Of a stretch of 64,000 nucleotides of DNA, positions 11,291 through 23,339 are shown piece by piece; position 1 is the stretch's first letter, and each line of letters starts with the position of its first letter. Below the pieces are notes generated by a model that worked only from the letters and a program-made list of their open reading frames with translations, was not told the origin of the DNA and did no database searches. Source of the stretch: Ursus arctos (taxonomy: Eukaryota > Chordata > Mammalia > Carnivora > Ursidae); the NCBI RefSeq assembly GCF_023065955.2, contig NW_026622786.1, positions 49,833,438 to 49,897,437 of the forward strand, written 5' to 3'. The translations under genes and the position numbers were made by a program.

Positions 11291-14200
11291 CAGACAAGAA
11301 AGGAACAGAGACAATATATAGAAACAGTGACTATACAGATAATAGATGGCACTAAATTCATATCTTTCAATAATTACTCTGAATGTAAATGGGCTAAATG
11401 CTACAAGCGAAAGACAAAGGGTATCAGATTGGATAAAAAAGCAAGACCCATCAATATGCTATCTAACAAGAGTCTGATTTTAGATCTAAACACACGTCCA
11501 GACTTAAATTGAGGGAGTGGAGACCCATTTATCACACCAATGGATATCAGAAGAAAGCTGGATAGCAATCCTATATCAGAAAAACTAGATTTTAAAACCG
11601 AAGACTGTAATAAGAGATGAGGAAGGACACTATATCATAATTAAAGGGTATATCCAGCAAGAAGATTTAACAATTGTAAATATTTATGCCCCTAACATCG
11701 GAGCAGTCAATTATATAAACCAGTTAATAATAAAATTAAAGAAACTCAATGATAATATTACAATAATAGCAGGGGACTTTAACACCCCACTTACTGCAAT
11801 GGACAGATCATCTAAGCAGAAGATCAAAAAGGAAACAAGGGCTTTGAATGATACACTGGACCAGATGGACTTCAAAGATATGAATAGAGCAGTCCATCTT
11901 AAAGCAACAGAATACACAGTCTTCTCACCTGCACATGGAACATTCTCCAAAATAGATCACATAATGGATCACAAATCAGGTCTCAACCAGTACAAAAAGA
12001 CTAGGATCATTCCCTGCATATCTGCAGACCACAGTGCTTTGAAACTTGAACTCAATCACAAGAGGAAATTTGGAAAGAACTCAAATACATAAAGGCTAAA
12101 GAGCATCCTACTAAAGAATGAGTAGGTGAACCCAGAAATTAAAGAAGAATTAAAAAAAAACCACAACTATTCAAAACATTTGGGATGCAGCAAAGGTGGC
12201 CCTAAGAGGGAATTACATAGCAATACAGGCCTTCCTCAAGAAACAAGAAAAGTCTCAACTACACAACCTAACATTACTCCTAAAGGAGCTGGAGAAATAA
12301 AACAAATAAAGCCTAAATCCAGCAGGAGAAGAAAAATAATAAAGATCAGAGCATAAATCAATGATATAGAAGTTAAAAAAAGAAACCAGTAGAACACATC
12401 AACGAAACTAGGAGCTGGTTCTTTGAAAGAATTAATAAGATCTATAAATCCTAGCCAGACTGCCAATAAGAAAAGACAAAGGACCCAAATAAATAAAATC
12501 ATGAATGAAAGAGGAGAGATCACAACCAACAACGAAGAAATACAAACAACTATAAGAACATACTATGAGCAACTATATGGCAACAAATTAGGCAATCTGG
12601 AAGAAATGGGTACATCCTGGAAACTTATAAACTAACAAAATTGAAAGAGGAAGAAATAGAAAACCTGAAAAGACATAAAACCAGCAAGGAAATTGAATCA
12701 CTAACCAAAAATCTCCCAAAAACAAGAGTCCAGAGACTGATGGCCTCTCAGGGGAACTCTGCCAAACATTTAAAGAAGAATTAATACCTATTCTTCTGAA
12801 GCTGTTTCAAAAAAACAGAAATAGAAGGAAAACTTCCAAACTCTTTTTATGAGGCCAGCATTACCTTGATTCTCAAACCAGACAAAGGCCCCACCAAAAG
12901 GAAGAATTACAGATCAATACTCCTGATGAACATGGATACAAAAATTCTCACCAAGATACTAGCCAATAGGATCCAACAATACAGTAAAAGGATTATTCAC
13001 CACAACCAAGTGTAATTTATTCCTGGGCTGCAAGGGTGGTTTAACATCCACAAATCAATTAATGTGATACACCACATTAACAAAAGAAAGGACAAGAACC
13101 ATATGATCCTCTCAATTGATGCAGAAAAACATTTGAAAAAATAAAACATCCTTTCTTGATAAAAACTCTGTGCCATGTAGGGATAGACGGAACATACCTC
13201 AACATCATAAAAACCATCTATGAAAAGCCCACAGCGAATATCATCCTCAACAGGGTAAAACAGAGCTTTTCCCAGGTCAGGAACATGACAGGGATGTCCA
13301 CTCTTACCACTGTTGTTCAATATAGTACTGGCAGTCCTTGCCTCAGCAATCAGACAACAAAAAGAAATAAAAAGCATCCAAATACACAAAGAAAAATTCA
13401 AACTCTCACTCTTCACAGATGACATGATACTCTATGTGGAAAACCCAAGAGTCTACCTCAAAATTGCTAGAACTCATACAGGAAATCAGCAAAGTGGCAG
13501 GATATAAAATCAACGCACAGAAATTAGTTGCATTTCTATGCACTAACAATGAGACACAAGAAAGAGAAATTAAGGAGTAGATTCCATTTACAATTGCACC
13601 AAACACCATAAGATACCTAGAAATAAACCTAACCAAAGAGGTCAATGATCTGTACTCTGAAAGCTATAGAACACTTATGGAAGAAATTGAGGAAGACACA
13701 AAGAAATGGAAAAACAGTCCGTACTCATGGATTGGAAGAACAAATATTGTGAAAAATGTCTATGCTACCCACAGCAATATACAAATTCACTGCAATCCAT
13801 ATCAAAATACCATCAACATTTTTCACAGAGCTGAAACAAATAATCCTAAAATTTGTACGGAACCAGAAAAGACCATGAAGAGCAAAGGAATGTTGAAAAA
13901 GAAAACCAAAGCTGGTGGCGTCACAATTCTGGACTTCAAGCTCTATTACAAAGCTGTAATCATCCAGACATTATGGTACTGGCGCAAAAACAGACACATA
14001 GATCAATGTTGGAACAGAATCAAGAACCCAGAAATGGACCTCGACTCTGGTCAGCTGATCTTTGACAAGGCAGGAAAGACTATCCAGTGGAAAAAAGAGT
14101 CTCTTCAACAAATGGTGTTGGGAAAATTGAACAGCCACATGCAGAAGAATGAAACTGGGCCATTTTCTTACACCATACACAAAAATAAACTCAAAATGGA

Positions 14201-14992
14201 TGAAAGACCTAAATGTGAGATAGGAATCCATCAAAACCCTAGAGGAGATCACAGGCAGCAACCTCTTCAACCCCTGCCACAAAAACTTCTTGCTAGACAC
14301 GTCTCCAAAAGCAAGAGAAACAAAAGCAAAAATGAACTATTGGGACTTCGTCAAGATTAAAAGCTTTTGCACAACAAAGGAAACAGTCAACAAAACTAGA
14401 AAGCAACCTAGGGAATGGGAGAATGTATTTGCAAATGTCCTATCAGATAAAGGGCTAGTATCCAAAATTTATAAAGAATTTATCACCCAAAAGAACTCAA
14501 CACCCAAAAAACAAAAAATACACTCAAGAAATGGGCAGAAGACACGAACAGACATTTCTCCAAAGAAGACATACAAATGGCCAACAGACACATGACAAAA
14601 TGCTCAACATCTCTTGGCATCCAGGAAATACAACTCAAAACCACAATGAGATACCACTTCATACCAGTCAGAGTGGCTAAAATAAACAAATCAGAAGAGG
14701 ACAGAACTTGGCAAGGATGAGGACAAAGGGGAACCATCTTAACACTGTTGGTGGGAATGCAACCTAGTGCAGCCACTGCGTAACGCAGTATGGAGGTTCC
14801 TCCCAAAGTTAAAAAATAGAGCTACCCTACAACCCCACAATTGTACACTTAGGTATTTACCAAAGGATACAAACACAGTGATTCGAAGGGGCACCTGCTC
14901 CCCAATGTTTATAGCAGCAATGTCCACAACAGCCAAACTGTGGCAAGAGCCCAGATGTGCATCGATAGATGAATGGATAAAGAAGATGTGAT

Positions 14993-15196
14993 GTAGGGAC
15001 GCCTGGGTGGCTCAGTCATTAAGCGTCTGCCTTCGGCTCAGGGCGTGATCCCAGAGTCCTGGGATCGAGCCCCACATCAGGATCCTCCACTGGGAGCCTG
15101 CTTCTTCCTCTCCCACTCCCCCTGCTTGTGTTCCCTCTCCCGCTGGCTGTCTCTTTCTGTCAAATAAATAAATAAAATCTTAAAATAAAAAAAAAA
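14993..15196 (+). mobile_element. CAN-SINE inside L1 ORF2
   Basis: It has the head 'ACGCCTGGGTGGCTCAGTCA', the B-box-like 'GGGATCGAGCC', a CT-rich block and an AATAAA-containing A tail. The flanking 10-base target-site duplication AAGATGTGAT is at 14983-14992 and 15197-15206. It splits the L1 ORF2 sequence and so inserted after the L1. Sequence is close to the young arctoid type. Confidence 0.93.
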
Positions 15197-15201
15197 AAGA
15201 T

Positions 15202-15204
<3 letters not shown>

Positions 15205-15249
<45 letters not shown>

Positions 15250-15266
15250 CATACATATATACACAC
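15205..15266. repeat. Microsatellite (AT)n then (ATAC)n inside L1
   Basis: An AT run at 15205-15245 followed by ATAC units. It lies directly upstream of 'AGAATACTACTTAGCC', the same L1 position as the microsatellites at 4394 and 58775. The Tyr-Ile repeat frames on both strands come from it. Confidence 0.92.
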
Positions 15267-15704
15267 AACAGAATACTACTTAGCCATCAAAAAAAAAAAA
15301 AGAAATCTTGCCATTTGCAATGACATGGATGGAACTAGAGGGTATATGCTAAGTGGAATAAGTCAGAGAAAGAGAAATACCATATGATTTTACTCATATG
15401 TGAAATTTAAGAAAAAAACAGAGGATCATAGAGGAGGGGAGGAAAAAATAAAACAAGATGAAATCAGAGAGTAAGACAAACGATAAGAGACTCTTAAATT
15501 ATAGGAAACAAACAGAGGGTTGATGGAGCGGAGGTGGGGAGTGGGAGGTGGTAGTAGTAATTGGGTTATGGGCATTAAGGAGGGCACTTGATTAAATGAG
15601 TACTGGGTCTTATATGTAACTGATGAATCACTAAATTCTACCCCTGAAACTAATAATACAGTTTATGTTATTTAAACTAATTTAAATAAAGACAAAAAAA
15701 AGAT

Positions 15705-16285
15705 TGAGAAGAAAAGGGGTTAAAGAGAGAGGCACATACTTATAATACTGATGCCATGGGAGAGGGAGTGAGCCAAATACAGGTAGGGGTTGAAACTAGT
15801 TCTAAAGACTCAGCTTGGGTTAGGAAGCATAAATATTTATTTATGTAAATCAGCCTGGAACTTACAGGTGAGAATGGAAAATGCAAAATGAATTATGGTT
15901 ATACTTCACAAGAAGAGAAAAACAGTAGGTGGTTATAGGAAAACCAAGTGAACAACTTATGAAAACATGAAAGAGTGGTCTATGGAAGACTCTTAGAAGA
16001 GAGAAATTGGGGGCATTCATGAAACAGATGCTCCTTAATTAGAAGAAGAGATGTGGAAAGAGTTACCTAGGCGACTAGGTCAGAGGTAATTAGCAGAAAA
16101 TAAGAGGGTTACTGGGGGTCAAAGATAAGAAGGGTGCAAAGGAAAAAAAAAAAACAGAGAAATTTGAAGCCCCTGGCACCTACAGCTTCGAAATTATTGA
16201 AAAAAGCCCAACTCCTAGCCAGATAACTATAAATCTTCCAACTAGAGGCCTATTCACCTCAGTTCCTGTGGAAAGAAAAATAATG
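15705..16285. other. No gene or recognised repeat
   Basis: Purine-rich unique DNA with an A-run at 16142-16154. No frame of note. Confidence 0.55.
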
Positions 16286-16289
16286 CAAC

Positions 16290-16765
16290 TGCCATCCCCA
16301 AAGATGTGCATATCTTAATTCAGAACCTGTAAATATATTAGGTCACATGGAAAAGGAGAATTTAAGTTACAAGTGAAATTAACATTGCTAATCAACTGAC
16401 CTGGAGATTAAGACATTATCCTGGATTTTCCAGGTGGGTCCAGTATAAGCATAAGGCTAAGTGAAAGTGGGAAATAGAGTGAGAGAACCAAAAAGATAGC
16501 AGCCTTAAAGGATTAGGCCAGAAGTTGCTGACTTTGATGATGTAGCAAGTGCCACAGGCCACAGAATGCAGGTGGCCCCTGGAAGCTAGAAAAGGCTTCT
16601 GATTTTCCCCTAGAATGTCCAGAAAGGAATGTGGATACTAGATTTTAGCCCACAGAGACATATTTTGGATGTCTGACCTCCAGAATTATAAGATAATAAA
16701 GTTGTGTTGTTTTAAGCAACACAAGTTGTGATAGCAACAATAGAAATCTAATGTGATTCCTATTA
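16290..16765 (+). mobile_element. Ancient LTR remnant (MLT1/MaLR-like)
   Basis: The LTR reads in plus order: 'CAGAACCTGTAAATATATTA', 'GGATTTTCCAGGTGGGTCCA' near 16423, 'GAAGCTAGAAAAGGCTTCTG' near 16581, and a poly(A)-signal region 'TATAAGATAATAAAGTTGTG' near 16688. It ends near 'AGCAACAATAGAAATCTAAT'. This is a solo or partial LTR of an old endogenous retrovirus-like family. No internal genes are present. Related copies lie at 20150, 49990 and 51695. Confidence 0.65.
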
Positions 16766-19640
16766 CCTAACACAATATGTCCACTTTTCAACAAAAAATT
16801 AAAAGGCCCAGCAAAGTGGGGAATATCAGCCTAAAATACAAAGTCAGCATCAGAACAAGATTCAGTAATGTCGGAATTATCAGTCAGGGAATTTAAAATA
16901 ACTACGTTTACTATTTTAAGGGCTCTATTGGATAAAGTAGACAACATCTAAATATAGATGGGTAATTCAATCAGAGAGATGAGAATTCTCAAAAAGAATC
17001 AAAAGGAAACGCTGGAAGTCAAAAACACTAACAGAAATGAAGAATGTCTTTGGTGTGATCACCAGTAGACTTGACATAGCTGAGGAAAGAATCAGTGAGC
17101 TTGAAGCAGGTCAATAGACACTTCCCAAATTAAAATGCAAAGAGAAAAAAAATGAAAAACAAACAACAGTACACACAAGAAGTGTGAGACAATTTTGAAA
17201 GCTGTAACGTATGTCTAAGTGGAATAACAGAAAGAAAAGAAACAGAGCAGAAGAAATATCTGAAATAACAATGGCCAAGAACGTTCTAAAATTAATGACA
17301 GGCATGAATCCACAGATCCAGGTAGCTCAGAGGACAGTAAGCAGAACAAACGGAAAAAACAAACAAAAAAACAAAAACAAACAAAAAAAATCCTCTATCA
17401 TATTAAAACTGCAGGACCCCAAAAGCAAAGGGAAAAAATTTTGAAAGAAACCAGAAAGGAAACAAAAACACCTTACCTGTACCAGAACAAAAATAAGAAT
17501 TTTAGTGACTTTCTCATGAGAAACCATGGGAGCAAAGAGAGTAAAATATTTAAAGAATTGAAAGAAAAAAGCCACCAACCTGGACTTCTTTACACAGCAA
17601 AGTTATCATTCAAAACTGCAGGGAAAATATTTTATCAAACAAACAGAAACTGAAGGAATTCATTGCTAGCCACTGCCAGAAATATTAAGAGATGTTCTAT
17701 AGGAGAAGGAAATGCTATATGTTATCAATTCAGATCTACACAAAGAAAAGAAAAGCATCAGAGAAGGATAAATGACAGTTGAAATAAAGTCTTTTATTTT
17801 TCTTAGTCTTAATTGATCTAAACAATAACTGTTTATTTAAAATAATGACCATAATAACAGAGCATTGGGAAAACATAACAACACCACACTGGGTGATTAT
17901 AGAATAAGGATAAATTAAATGAATGACAGTAAAATCACAAGAGACAAAGGAAAGAATTAAGAGAACTCTCTTATGAGGTACCTATACTACACATGGAGCA
18001 GAATAATGTTATTTGAAGAACAACTCAGATTATTTATAAAATGTATATAATAAACTCTAAGAAACCATTAACATCTTTAAATAAGTATGACTGATACACT
18101 AAGAGAAGAAATAGAATGAAATAATATTAAATAATTAAAATGAGGGGCAGAAAAATAAGTATTTGGCAATGAATACAATACAGTTAAAAATATGGTTGTT
18201 ATTAATCCAAATATTTCAAAAACTACTTTAAAACTAAATTGTCTATATAAACCAATTTAAAGACATGGATTGTCAGAGTGGCTTAAAAAAATAGGACCCA
18301 ACTATATGTTGTCTACAAGCAACTCACTTTAAATGTAAAGACACAAATAGGTTAAAAGTAAAGGTATAGAGAAAGATATACCATGCTAATACTACTCAAA
18401 AAAAAGTTGGAGTAGCTATATTAATTTTAGACAAAGCTGATTTCAGAACAAGGAAAGATATAATGGACAAAAAAGACATTACAGAATACTAAAGGGATCA
18501 ATTCTACAAGAAGCCATACCTAACCTAAACATGTATGCACCTAAAAACAATGTTAAAATATATAAGACAAAAGCTGATAGAATTGCAAGGAGAAATAGAC
18601 AAATCACTCTTGTAGTGGAAGAGTAGATGTAAGCAACTGATAAGTGGAACATGCATAAAATTAGTAAGGATATATTTGACGTGAACAGCACTATCAATCA
18701 AATACATCTAATTCACATTTATAGATGACTCCATCCAACATAAGAATACACATTCTTCTTGAGCTCACATGGGACACTCACCAAAATACACCACATTTTG
18801 GGCCCTAACACACCTTAAAAATGTAAAAGAGTTAAAAATCATACAAAGTGTGTTCTCAAACCACAATAGAATTGAACTAAAAGTCAATGAGAAAGATATC
18901 AAGACAATCTCCAAATATTTGAAAATTAAAGAATGTACTTCTAAATAACACATGGGTGAAGGAAGAAGTCTTAAGGGAAATTTTAAAATACTTTGAACTA
19001 AATAAAAATGCAACTTATCAGGGTGCCTGGGTGGCTCGGTTGGTTAAGCATCTGCCTTCAGCGCAGGTCATGATCCCAGTGTCCTGGGATTGAGCCCTGC
19101 ATCAGGCTCTCTGCTTAGCAGGGAGACTGCTTCTTCCACTGCCCCTCCACCCCCCACTCAGGCTCACTCACTCGTTCTCTCTAATAAATAAATAAAACCT
19201 TTAAATAAAAATGTAACTTATCAAGACTTGTGGAAGTAAGTGAAAGCGACAGATTAAAGGGAACTTTGTCATATTAAATACATATTTTAGAAAAGAATAA
19301 AGATCTAAAATCAATAACCTAAGCTTGAATATTAGAAAATTAGAGAAAGAATAGCAATTTAAGCCTAAAGCAAGCAGAAAATATCATAAAAATTAGAATA
19401 GAAAGCAATGAAATTGAAAAATAGGAAAATAATGAAGAAAATCAAGGAATTTCAAAGATGGTTTTTAAAAAATACCAAAAAAAATTTGATAACCTCTAGC
19501 CAGACAAACTGGAGACAGAGTCAGAGAAATACAGAGATAGACATAGAACACCAGTTACCAATAGCAGAAATTGAAGAGGAGTCATTACTATTGATCCAAT
19601 GAAAATTAAAAAGAATCCTATGAACACTATATCTCATCCT
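16766..19640 (+). mobile_element. Old L1M LINE with ORF1, spacer and early ORF2
   Basis: ORF1 is recognisable from 'GAATTTAAAATAACTACGTT' (16888) through 'AAGAATGTCTTTGGTGTGAT' (17040) and 'CTCAGAGGACAGTAAGCAGA' (17327). The inter-ORF spacer has 'CTTTTATTTTTCTTAGTCTT' near 17791. The ORF2 endonuclease region follows ('GGAGTAGCTATATTAATTTT' near 18410). All frames are broken. A CAN-SINE splits it at 19021-19206. It ends before the reverse-transcriptase domain. Confidence 0.8.
19021..19206 (+). mobile_element. CAN-SINE inside old L1M
   Basis: The head is 'GGGTGCCTGGGTGGCTCGGT' and the tail contains AATAAATAAATAAAACC. A 17-base target-site duplication flanks it at 19004-19020 and 19207-19223, with one C/T mismatch (AAAAATG[C/T]AACTTATCA). 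The L1M sequence resumes exactly after it. Confidence 0.94.
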
Positions 19641-20145
19641 TGCCTCCATTTAGGCAACAGTTCAATTTTCTCCATAGGCAGTAAGTTGAATTGTTTTCCA
19701 AAATTGCATAAGCAAAATAATTATCAAACTTCTCAATTTATAAAATATGTCCTTGAAATTCAGTATAGAATCAATAGTCTTGAAAGCAAGCCAGGGCTTT
19801 ACATTGTAAGTAGATTTCCATATAGAAAGCAGTAATTGACTTAAAAACATGTTAAAAGCACGAAGACCATACAGCATAAATATTATACCATAAAGGACAA
19901 TATTTGGAAAACTGCACCGTGTTGTAAGAGCCCTAGAAAAAAGTTCAATTAACTGGGGGAAACAGTGAAAAAATATAAGGGGATTTGGTCAGTGTTGTGA
20001 GTTGGGAAAGTGTTGGGATCCTGCTCCTTTCAGGATGATTCCCTGGGTGAGATAAGATATCTTAGAATCCTCAGAAAAGGTCAGGAGAATCTCGAAACTC
20101 AGAATTGGCATGCCTCCCAGATAAGTCTTGGTTCATTATTAGTCT
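19641..20145. other. No gene or recognised repeat
   Basis: AT-rich unique DNA. Overlapping frames on both strands (78 codons plus at 19599-19835, 71 codons minus at 19662-19877) are mutual shadows without motifs. Confidence 0.55.
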
Positions 20146-20149
20146 TGGC

Positions 20150-20600
20150 CAGGTATTAGTTTTCTAACACTACAATAATAAATTACTACAGATTTGGTGC
20201 CTTTCTTGTCTTTTAGTTCTGTAGTAAGTCCAATTTGGGTCTCATTGGGATAAAAATCAAGGTCTTGGCAAGGTTGTGTTCCTTTCTGGAGGCTCTAAGG
20301 GAGAATCCATTTCCTTGCCTTTTCCAGAGTCTACAGGTCAGTTTCACCCTTTGGCTCATGATTCCTTCCCTCCATCTTCAAAATCAGCATGTTTCATCTC
20401 TACAATCATTCTTTCATAGTTACATATCATTCTGACCTCAGCTGGGAAAAGTTCCATTTTTAAGGACCTGTATGGTTACATTTGACCCACCCAGATAATC
20501 CAGTAGATCCTTAACTTAATCCCATATGCAAAATTCTTTGTGCCATGTAAACTGATTTACAGGTTCTGGGAATTAGAATGTAGACACTTCTGACGGGAGG
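20150..20600 (-). mobile_element. Ancient LTR remnant (MLT1/MaLR-like), minus strand
   Basis: Plus-strand signposts run backwards along the LTR: 'GGTATTAGTTTTCTAACACT' (20153), 'TTCTGGAGGCTCTAAGGGAG' (20285), 'CCCACCCAGATAATCCAGTA' (20486), 'TTTACAGGTTCTGGGAATTA' (20556). This is the same family as 16290 in the opposite orientation. Only LTR sequence is visible. Confidence 0.65.
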
Positions 20601-21200
20601 GCGATATGAGCAGAGACACTATTCTACTTTCCAGGCAATGCCTGAAAAAGATGTGTAAGTAGATGGGCTAGAATGGCATCCTAAAATACCTCACATATTA
20701 GTTGAGAAAAAGCATATATTTACTTTCTTTCCAGAAGGCACAAAAGTTTCTGAGAGAGAGCAGGCTCACTGGAACAAGTTCAAGAATATGATGAAGAGCC
20801 AGGTCAGAGTGTATAATGTGGCATAGTCTGTCAATGATCATGGAAAGACAAGGGATATAAACAATAGCTATGTCCAAGAAAGAGGCCATTGCCTAATGAC
20901 CAGGATAAATGACTCATAACTCAATGGATGCCAGCAATGGTCAGAGAATAGCCACAGACAAGACATCACTCCCCATAATGTCCAATAATGAATAATCCCT
21001 TAGAATTAAGACTTTCCTGATATGTCTATGTAAATTTTTACTTCATTGTATTCATATCATGGAATAACTGGGCTTACATGGAGGTAACTACATTAAGTTA
21101 CTTTTATTAAGGAGATTCTAGGCAGCAAATAAATTTACCAAAAAAATAAATACATAAGTTAACATGTTGCTCACCTAAATGTGATTAGGAAATTTGTTTT
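20601..21200. other. No gene or recognised repeat
   Basis: Unique DNA. A 63-codon minus-strand frame (20698-20889) has no recognisable motif. Confidence 0.55.
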
Positions 21201-21204
21201 CACT

Positions 21205-21350
21205 TTGCAAACATTAGTTCTAAAGTCAGATAGACTAGAACAAAATCTCAGCTCCACTATGTTGTAGCTCTGTGACCTTGAACATAAAATGCAATGCCTC
21301 TAAACCTCAGTGTTTTCATATGTAGTATAATAACTTTGTAAACTTTTTAA
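21205..21350 (+). mobile_element. MIR SINE remnant
   Basis: The plus strand reads 'ATCTCAGCTCCACTATGTTG', 'TAGCTCTGTGACCTTGAACA' and 'AACCTCAGTGTTTTCATATG'. This is the MIR core in order (TGTGTGACCTTGGGCAAG, CCTCAGTTTCCTCATCTG in consensus). Confidence 0.8.
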
Positions 21351-21487
21351 TAGAAAATTGAAACTTTAGGGACCTCAGTTGTTGTAGGGGCCTGGGTAGT
21401 TATAATGAAGAAAAGGAAAATGCAAAATTGCTCTGCTGAATTAATATCAGATTAGAACAAAAGAATAAATACAGAAAAATATAAGCA

Positions 21488-21683
21488 GGGGCGCCTGGGT
21501 GGCACAGCGGTTAAGCGTCTGCCTTCGGCTCAGGGTGTGATCCCGGCGTTCTGGGATCGAGCCCCACATCAGGCTCCTTCGCTATGAGCCTGCTTCTTCC
21601 TCTCCCACTCCCCCTGCTTGTGTTCCCTCTCTCGCTGAATGTCTCTATCTCTGTCAAATAAATAAATAAAATCTTTAAAAAAA
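21488..21683 (+). mobile_element. Young CAN-SINE (arctoid/ursid-type head)
   Basis: The head 'GTGGCACAGCGGTTAAGCGT' and body 'GTGATCCCGGCGTTCTGGGA' mark a recent subfamily that I associate with bears and other arctoid carnivores. It is flanked by a perfect 15-base target-site duplication (AGAAAAATATAAGCA) at 21473-21487 and 21684-21698. A 62-codon minus frame across it is non-functional SINE sequence. Confidence 0.95.
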
Positions 21684-21839
21684 AGAAAAATATAAGCAAA
21701 GAAACATCATGGCAGGAGCCTAGGGTCTAGCTGAGACTTTTAGGATCAGAAATAGCTAACTGAATTTTAAGTAGCTATTGAATTTTAAACTGTGTGACTG
21801 TGATGAAAATACTTCCATCTCTCCAACATCTTGAGTAGT

Positions 21840-21892
21840 CTTATTTATTTATTTATTTATTTATTTATTATTTAATTTATTTGTCTTTGGGG
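21840..21892. repeat. Microsatellite (TTTA)n
   Basis: Tandem TTTA units followed by a degenerate TTTAATTTATTTG edge. It may be the tail of a lost SINE or of the L1 fragment that follows. Confidence 0.9.
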
Positions 21893-21894
21893 TT

Positions 21895-22010
21895 GTTTGG
21901 GGTTTTTTTTTCCTTCCAGCTTTATTGAAGTATACTTGCTAAATAAAAACTCTGTATATTTAAGATGTACAACTTGATTTTTTTGAGTAAAGTCTTATAC
22001 ACACACAAAT
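21895..22010 (-). mobile_element. Old L1M 3'-end fragment, minus strand
   Basis: 'CAGCTTTATTGAAGTATACT' then 'TTAAGATGTACAACTTGATT' is the reverse complement of the L1M 3' terminus, which is common in mammals as 'TTTATTGAGGTATAATTGAC'. Confidence 0.65.
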
Positions 22011-22239
22011 ACCTTTTTGTGAATGGTTTGTGTGATACTAATTTAATTAACTCAGTTAATGCAAGGTAGAGCAAAGACAAACAAAATCACAGAAATAATC
22101 CTTGAACTCAACTAATTCAGTGGAAGCAGTTCAAAGCCACAGAGAAGTATAAGAACATAAGACCCTAGCAAAAGGCAAAGATCCTAGAGTTTATTTTATA
22201 TTTCTGCAGAATGTCTAAGAAGTATAAGATCATTTCTAT

Positions 22240-22465
22240 AGCACTAATTTCCCTGCCCCCATCTCCAACCTCTAATTCTTCTTCATTTTTTACTTAGAGC
22301 AACACTATATTCTTATGTGTTTTTATGTGTATTGTCTATGCCCCCCCAACAGTGCAAGTACCATGAAAATAGTTCTTGTTTACTGTTGCATCCTTATAGA
22401 CTATAACTACGCCTGGAACATACCAGGAGTTCAAAAAAAGTGTTGGATGACTGATTGAATGATTG
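22240..22465 (+). mobile_element. L2 LINE 3'-end remnant
   Basis: The plus strand runs 'AACACTATATTCTTATGTGT' to 'ATGAAAATAGTTCTTGTTTA' to 'CTGGAACATACCAGGAGTTC' and ends 'GTTGGATGACTGATTGAATG'. This is the L2 tail order (GCCTGGCACATAGTAG..TTGAATGAATGA). Confidence 0.7.
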
Positions 22466-22709
22466 TACATCTAGATCTTAAGTTGTAAGAAGATATTGGC
22501 TAACCTGTGAGTTAAACATGTAAATAATTATAAAACAAATAGCAGACCAACACTGTGCGCTAACATAGAAGGATACGGACCAGGAGATTATGAAAGGGAA
22601 TAAAGAGGATGAAGAGGAGATGCAACATGGGAAAATACCACAGGAAGGGAGGACTGTCAATTGGTAATAGAAATTCTTCCATGGGAAATGAAATTCCATT
22701 AGAGTAGTT

Positions 22710-23165
22710 CTTATTAGTCAGCTCTTGTCACAATAATGCTATACAACAATCTACCCCAAAATAGAGTTGCATACAACAATAAGCATTTATTACTTGCTCA
22801 TACATCTGCACATTGGCTGATGTTCTTTTGAGCTAGACTAGACTCAGCCGAGCTTAAGTGCAACCACAGATTCAGTTCATGACACTTCAGTGTGTTTTTC
22901 ATTCTTTTGGAAAAAGTAGATAATTTGGGTTACATTTTTTTTTAATGGAAGGGCGAAAAAAGCTCAAAGTATTAATTAGCATCCCACAGAAGTTAAAAGA
23001 CCTAGACTTAGAACCAGCACACTGGTTTTTCAGTCAACATTTCATTGGCCAAAGAAAATCACATGGCCAAGCCCAGTAGCAATGAGGCAGGAAAGAATAC
23101 TCCTCTCATGGTGGTTCAAGAGAAGACAAGGGAAAAGTAAGAAATATTTTCTGTACAATAATCTA
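22710..23165 (-). mobile_element. Ancient LTR-like remnant, minus strand
   Basis: 'CAATCTACCCCAAAATAGAG', then 'AATAAGCATTTATTACTTGC' (minus strand carries AATAAATGC, an LTR poly(A) region), and later 'TTTCATTGGCCAAAGAAAAT'. The pattern matches an old MLT-type LTR family also seen at 35920. Diverged, with no internal genes. Confidence 0.5.
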
Positions 23166-23339
23166 ATCTTCCACAACACACTAGCTGATAATAAACCCAG
23201 AAATCTCAATGATTTAAAGATTTATGTCTTACATTATAGTTCAGTGTAGATGAGTGATGTATGACCATTTTCCACAGTCATTTAGTGACTCAGAGTTTTT
23301 CCATATAATAGCTATGACATTCTCTCCCTGTCATCCTCC

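Larger units (their letters stand above)
11346..15410 (+). pseudogene. L1 ORF2 (endonuclease/reverse transcriptase) pseudogene
   Basis: The ATG at 11346 opens with M-A-L-N-S-Y-L-S-I-I-T-L-N-V-N-G-L-N, the start of the endonuclease domain, but a TGA closes it at 11475-11477 (codon 44). Endonuclease motifs remain downstream in other frames: A-G-D-F-N-T-P near 11770 and A-D-H-S-A-L near 12027, which carries the catalytic Asp-His pair. The reverse-transcriptase metal-binding motif is present as F-T-D-D at 13412-13423. The longest open segment (13677-14360, 227 codons, ATG start) is the post-RT C-terminal region, K-W-K-N-S to K-M-D-E-R. The C-terminus E-Y-Y-L-A-I-K follows at about 15270, after the SINE at 14993 and an AT microsatellite. 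Confidence 0.88.
10003..15704 (+). mobile_element. Near-full-length carnivore L1 LINE (inactive)
   Basis: This 5.7 kb element keeps the L1 order: about 340 bases of 5' UTR, ORF1 from an ATG at 10351, a short inter-ORF spacer, ORF2 from an ATG at 11346, a 3' UTR ('ATCATAGAGGAGGGGAGGAA' near 15425) and an A-rich tail near 15690. L1 encodes an RNA-binding chaperone (ORF1p) and an endonuclease/reverse transcriptase (ORF2p) that copy the RNA into nicked target DNA. Both ORFs carry early stops and frameshifts, and a CAN-SINE disrupts ORF2, so the copy is dead. I could not align a target-site duplication. It abuts an older minus-strand L1M on its left. Confidence 0.9.

Noticed and set aside
13677..14360. 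227-codon ATG frame, the longest in the window
   Set aside because: Its translation is the C-terminal part of L1 ORF2 and it lies in the middle of a complete L1, so it is not a host gene.
16290..16765. Intact endogenous retrovirus
   Set aside because: Only LTR-like sequence is visible at this and the other LTR sites; no gag, pol or env segment is recognisable between any pair.
21488..21560. tRNA-like sequence (A-box and B-box) at SINE heads
   Set aside because: These are the tRNA-derived heads of CAN-SINEs with a CT block and A tail; no cloverleaf of a functional tRNA is supported. The same holds for 14993, 19021, 25145, 42226 and 44993.
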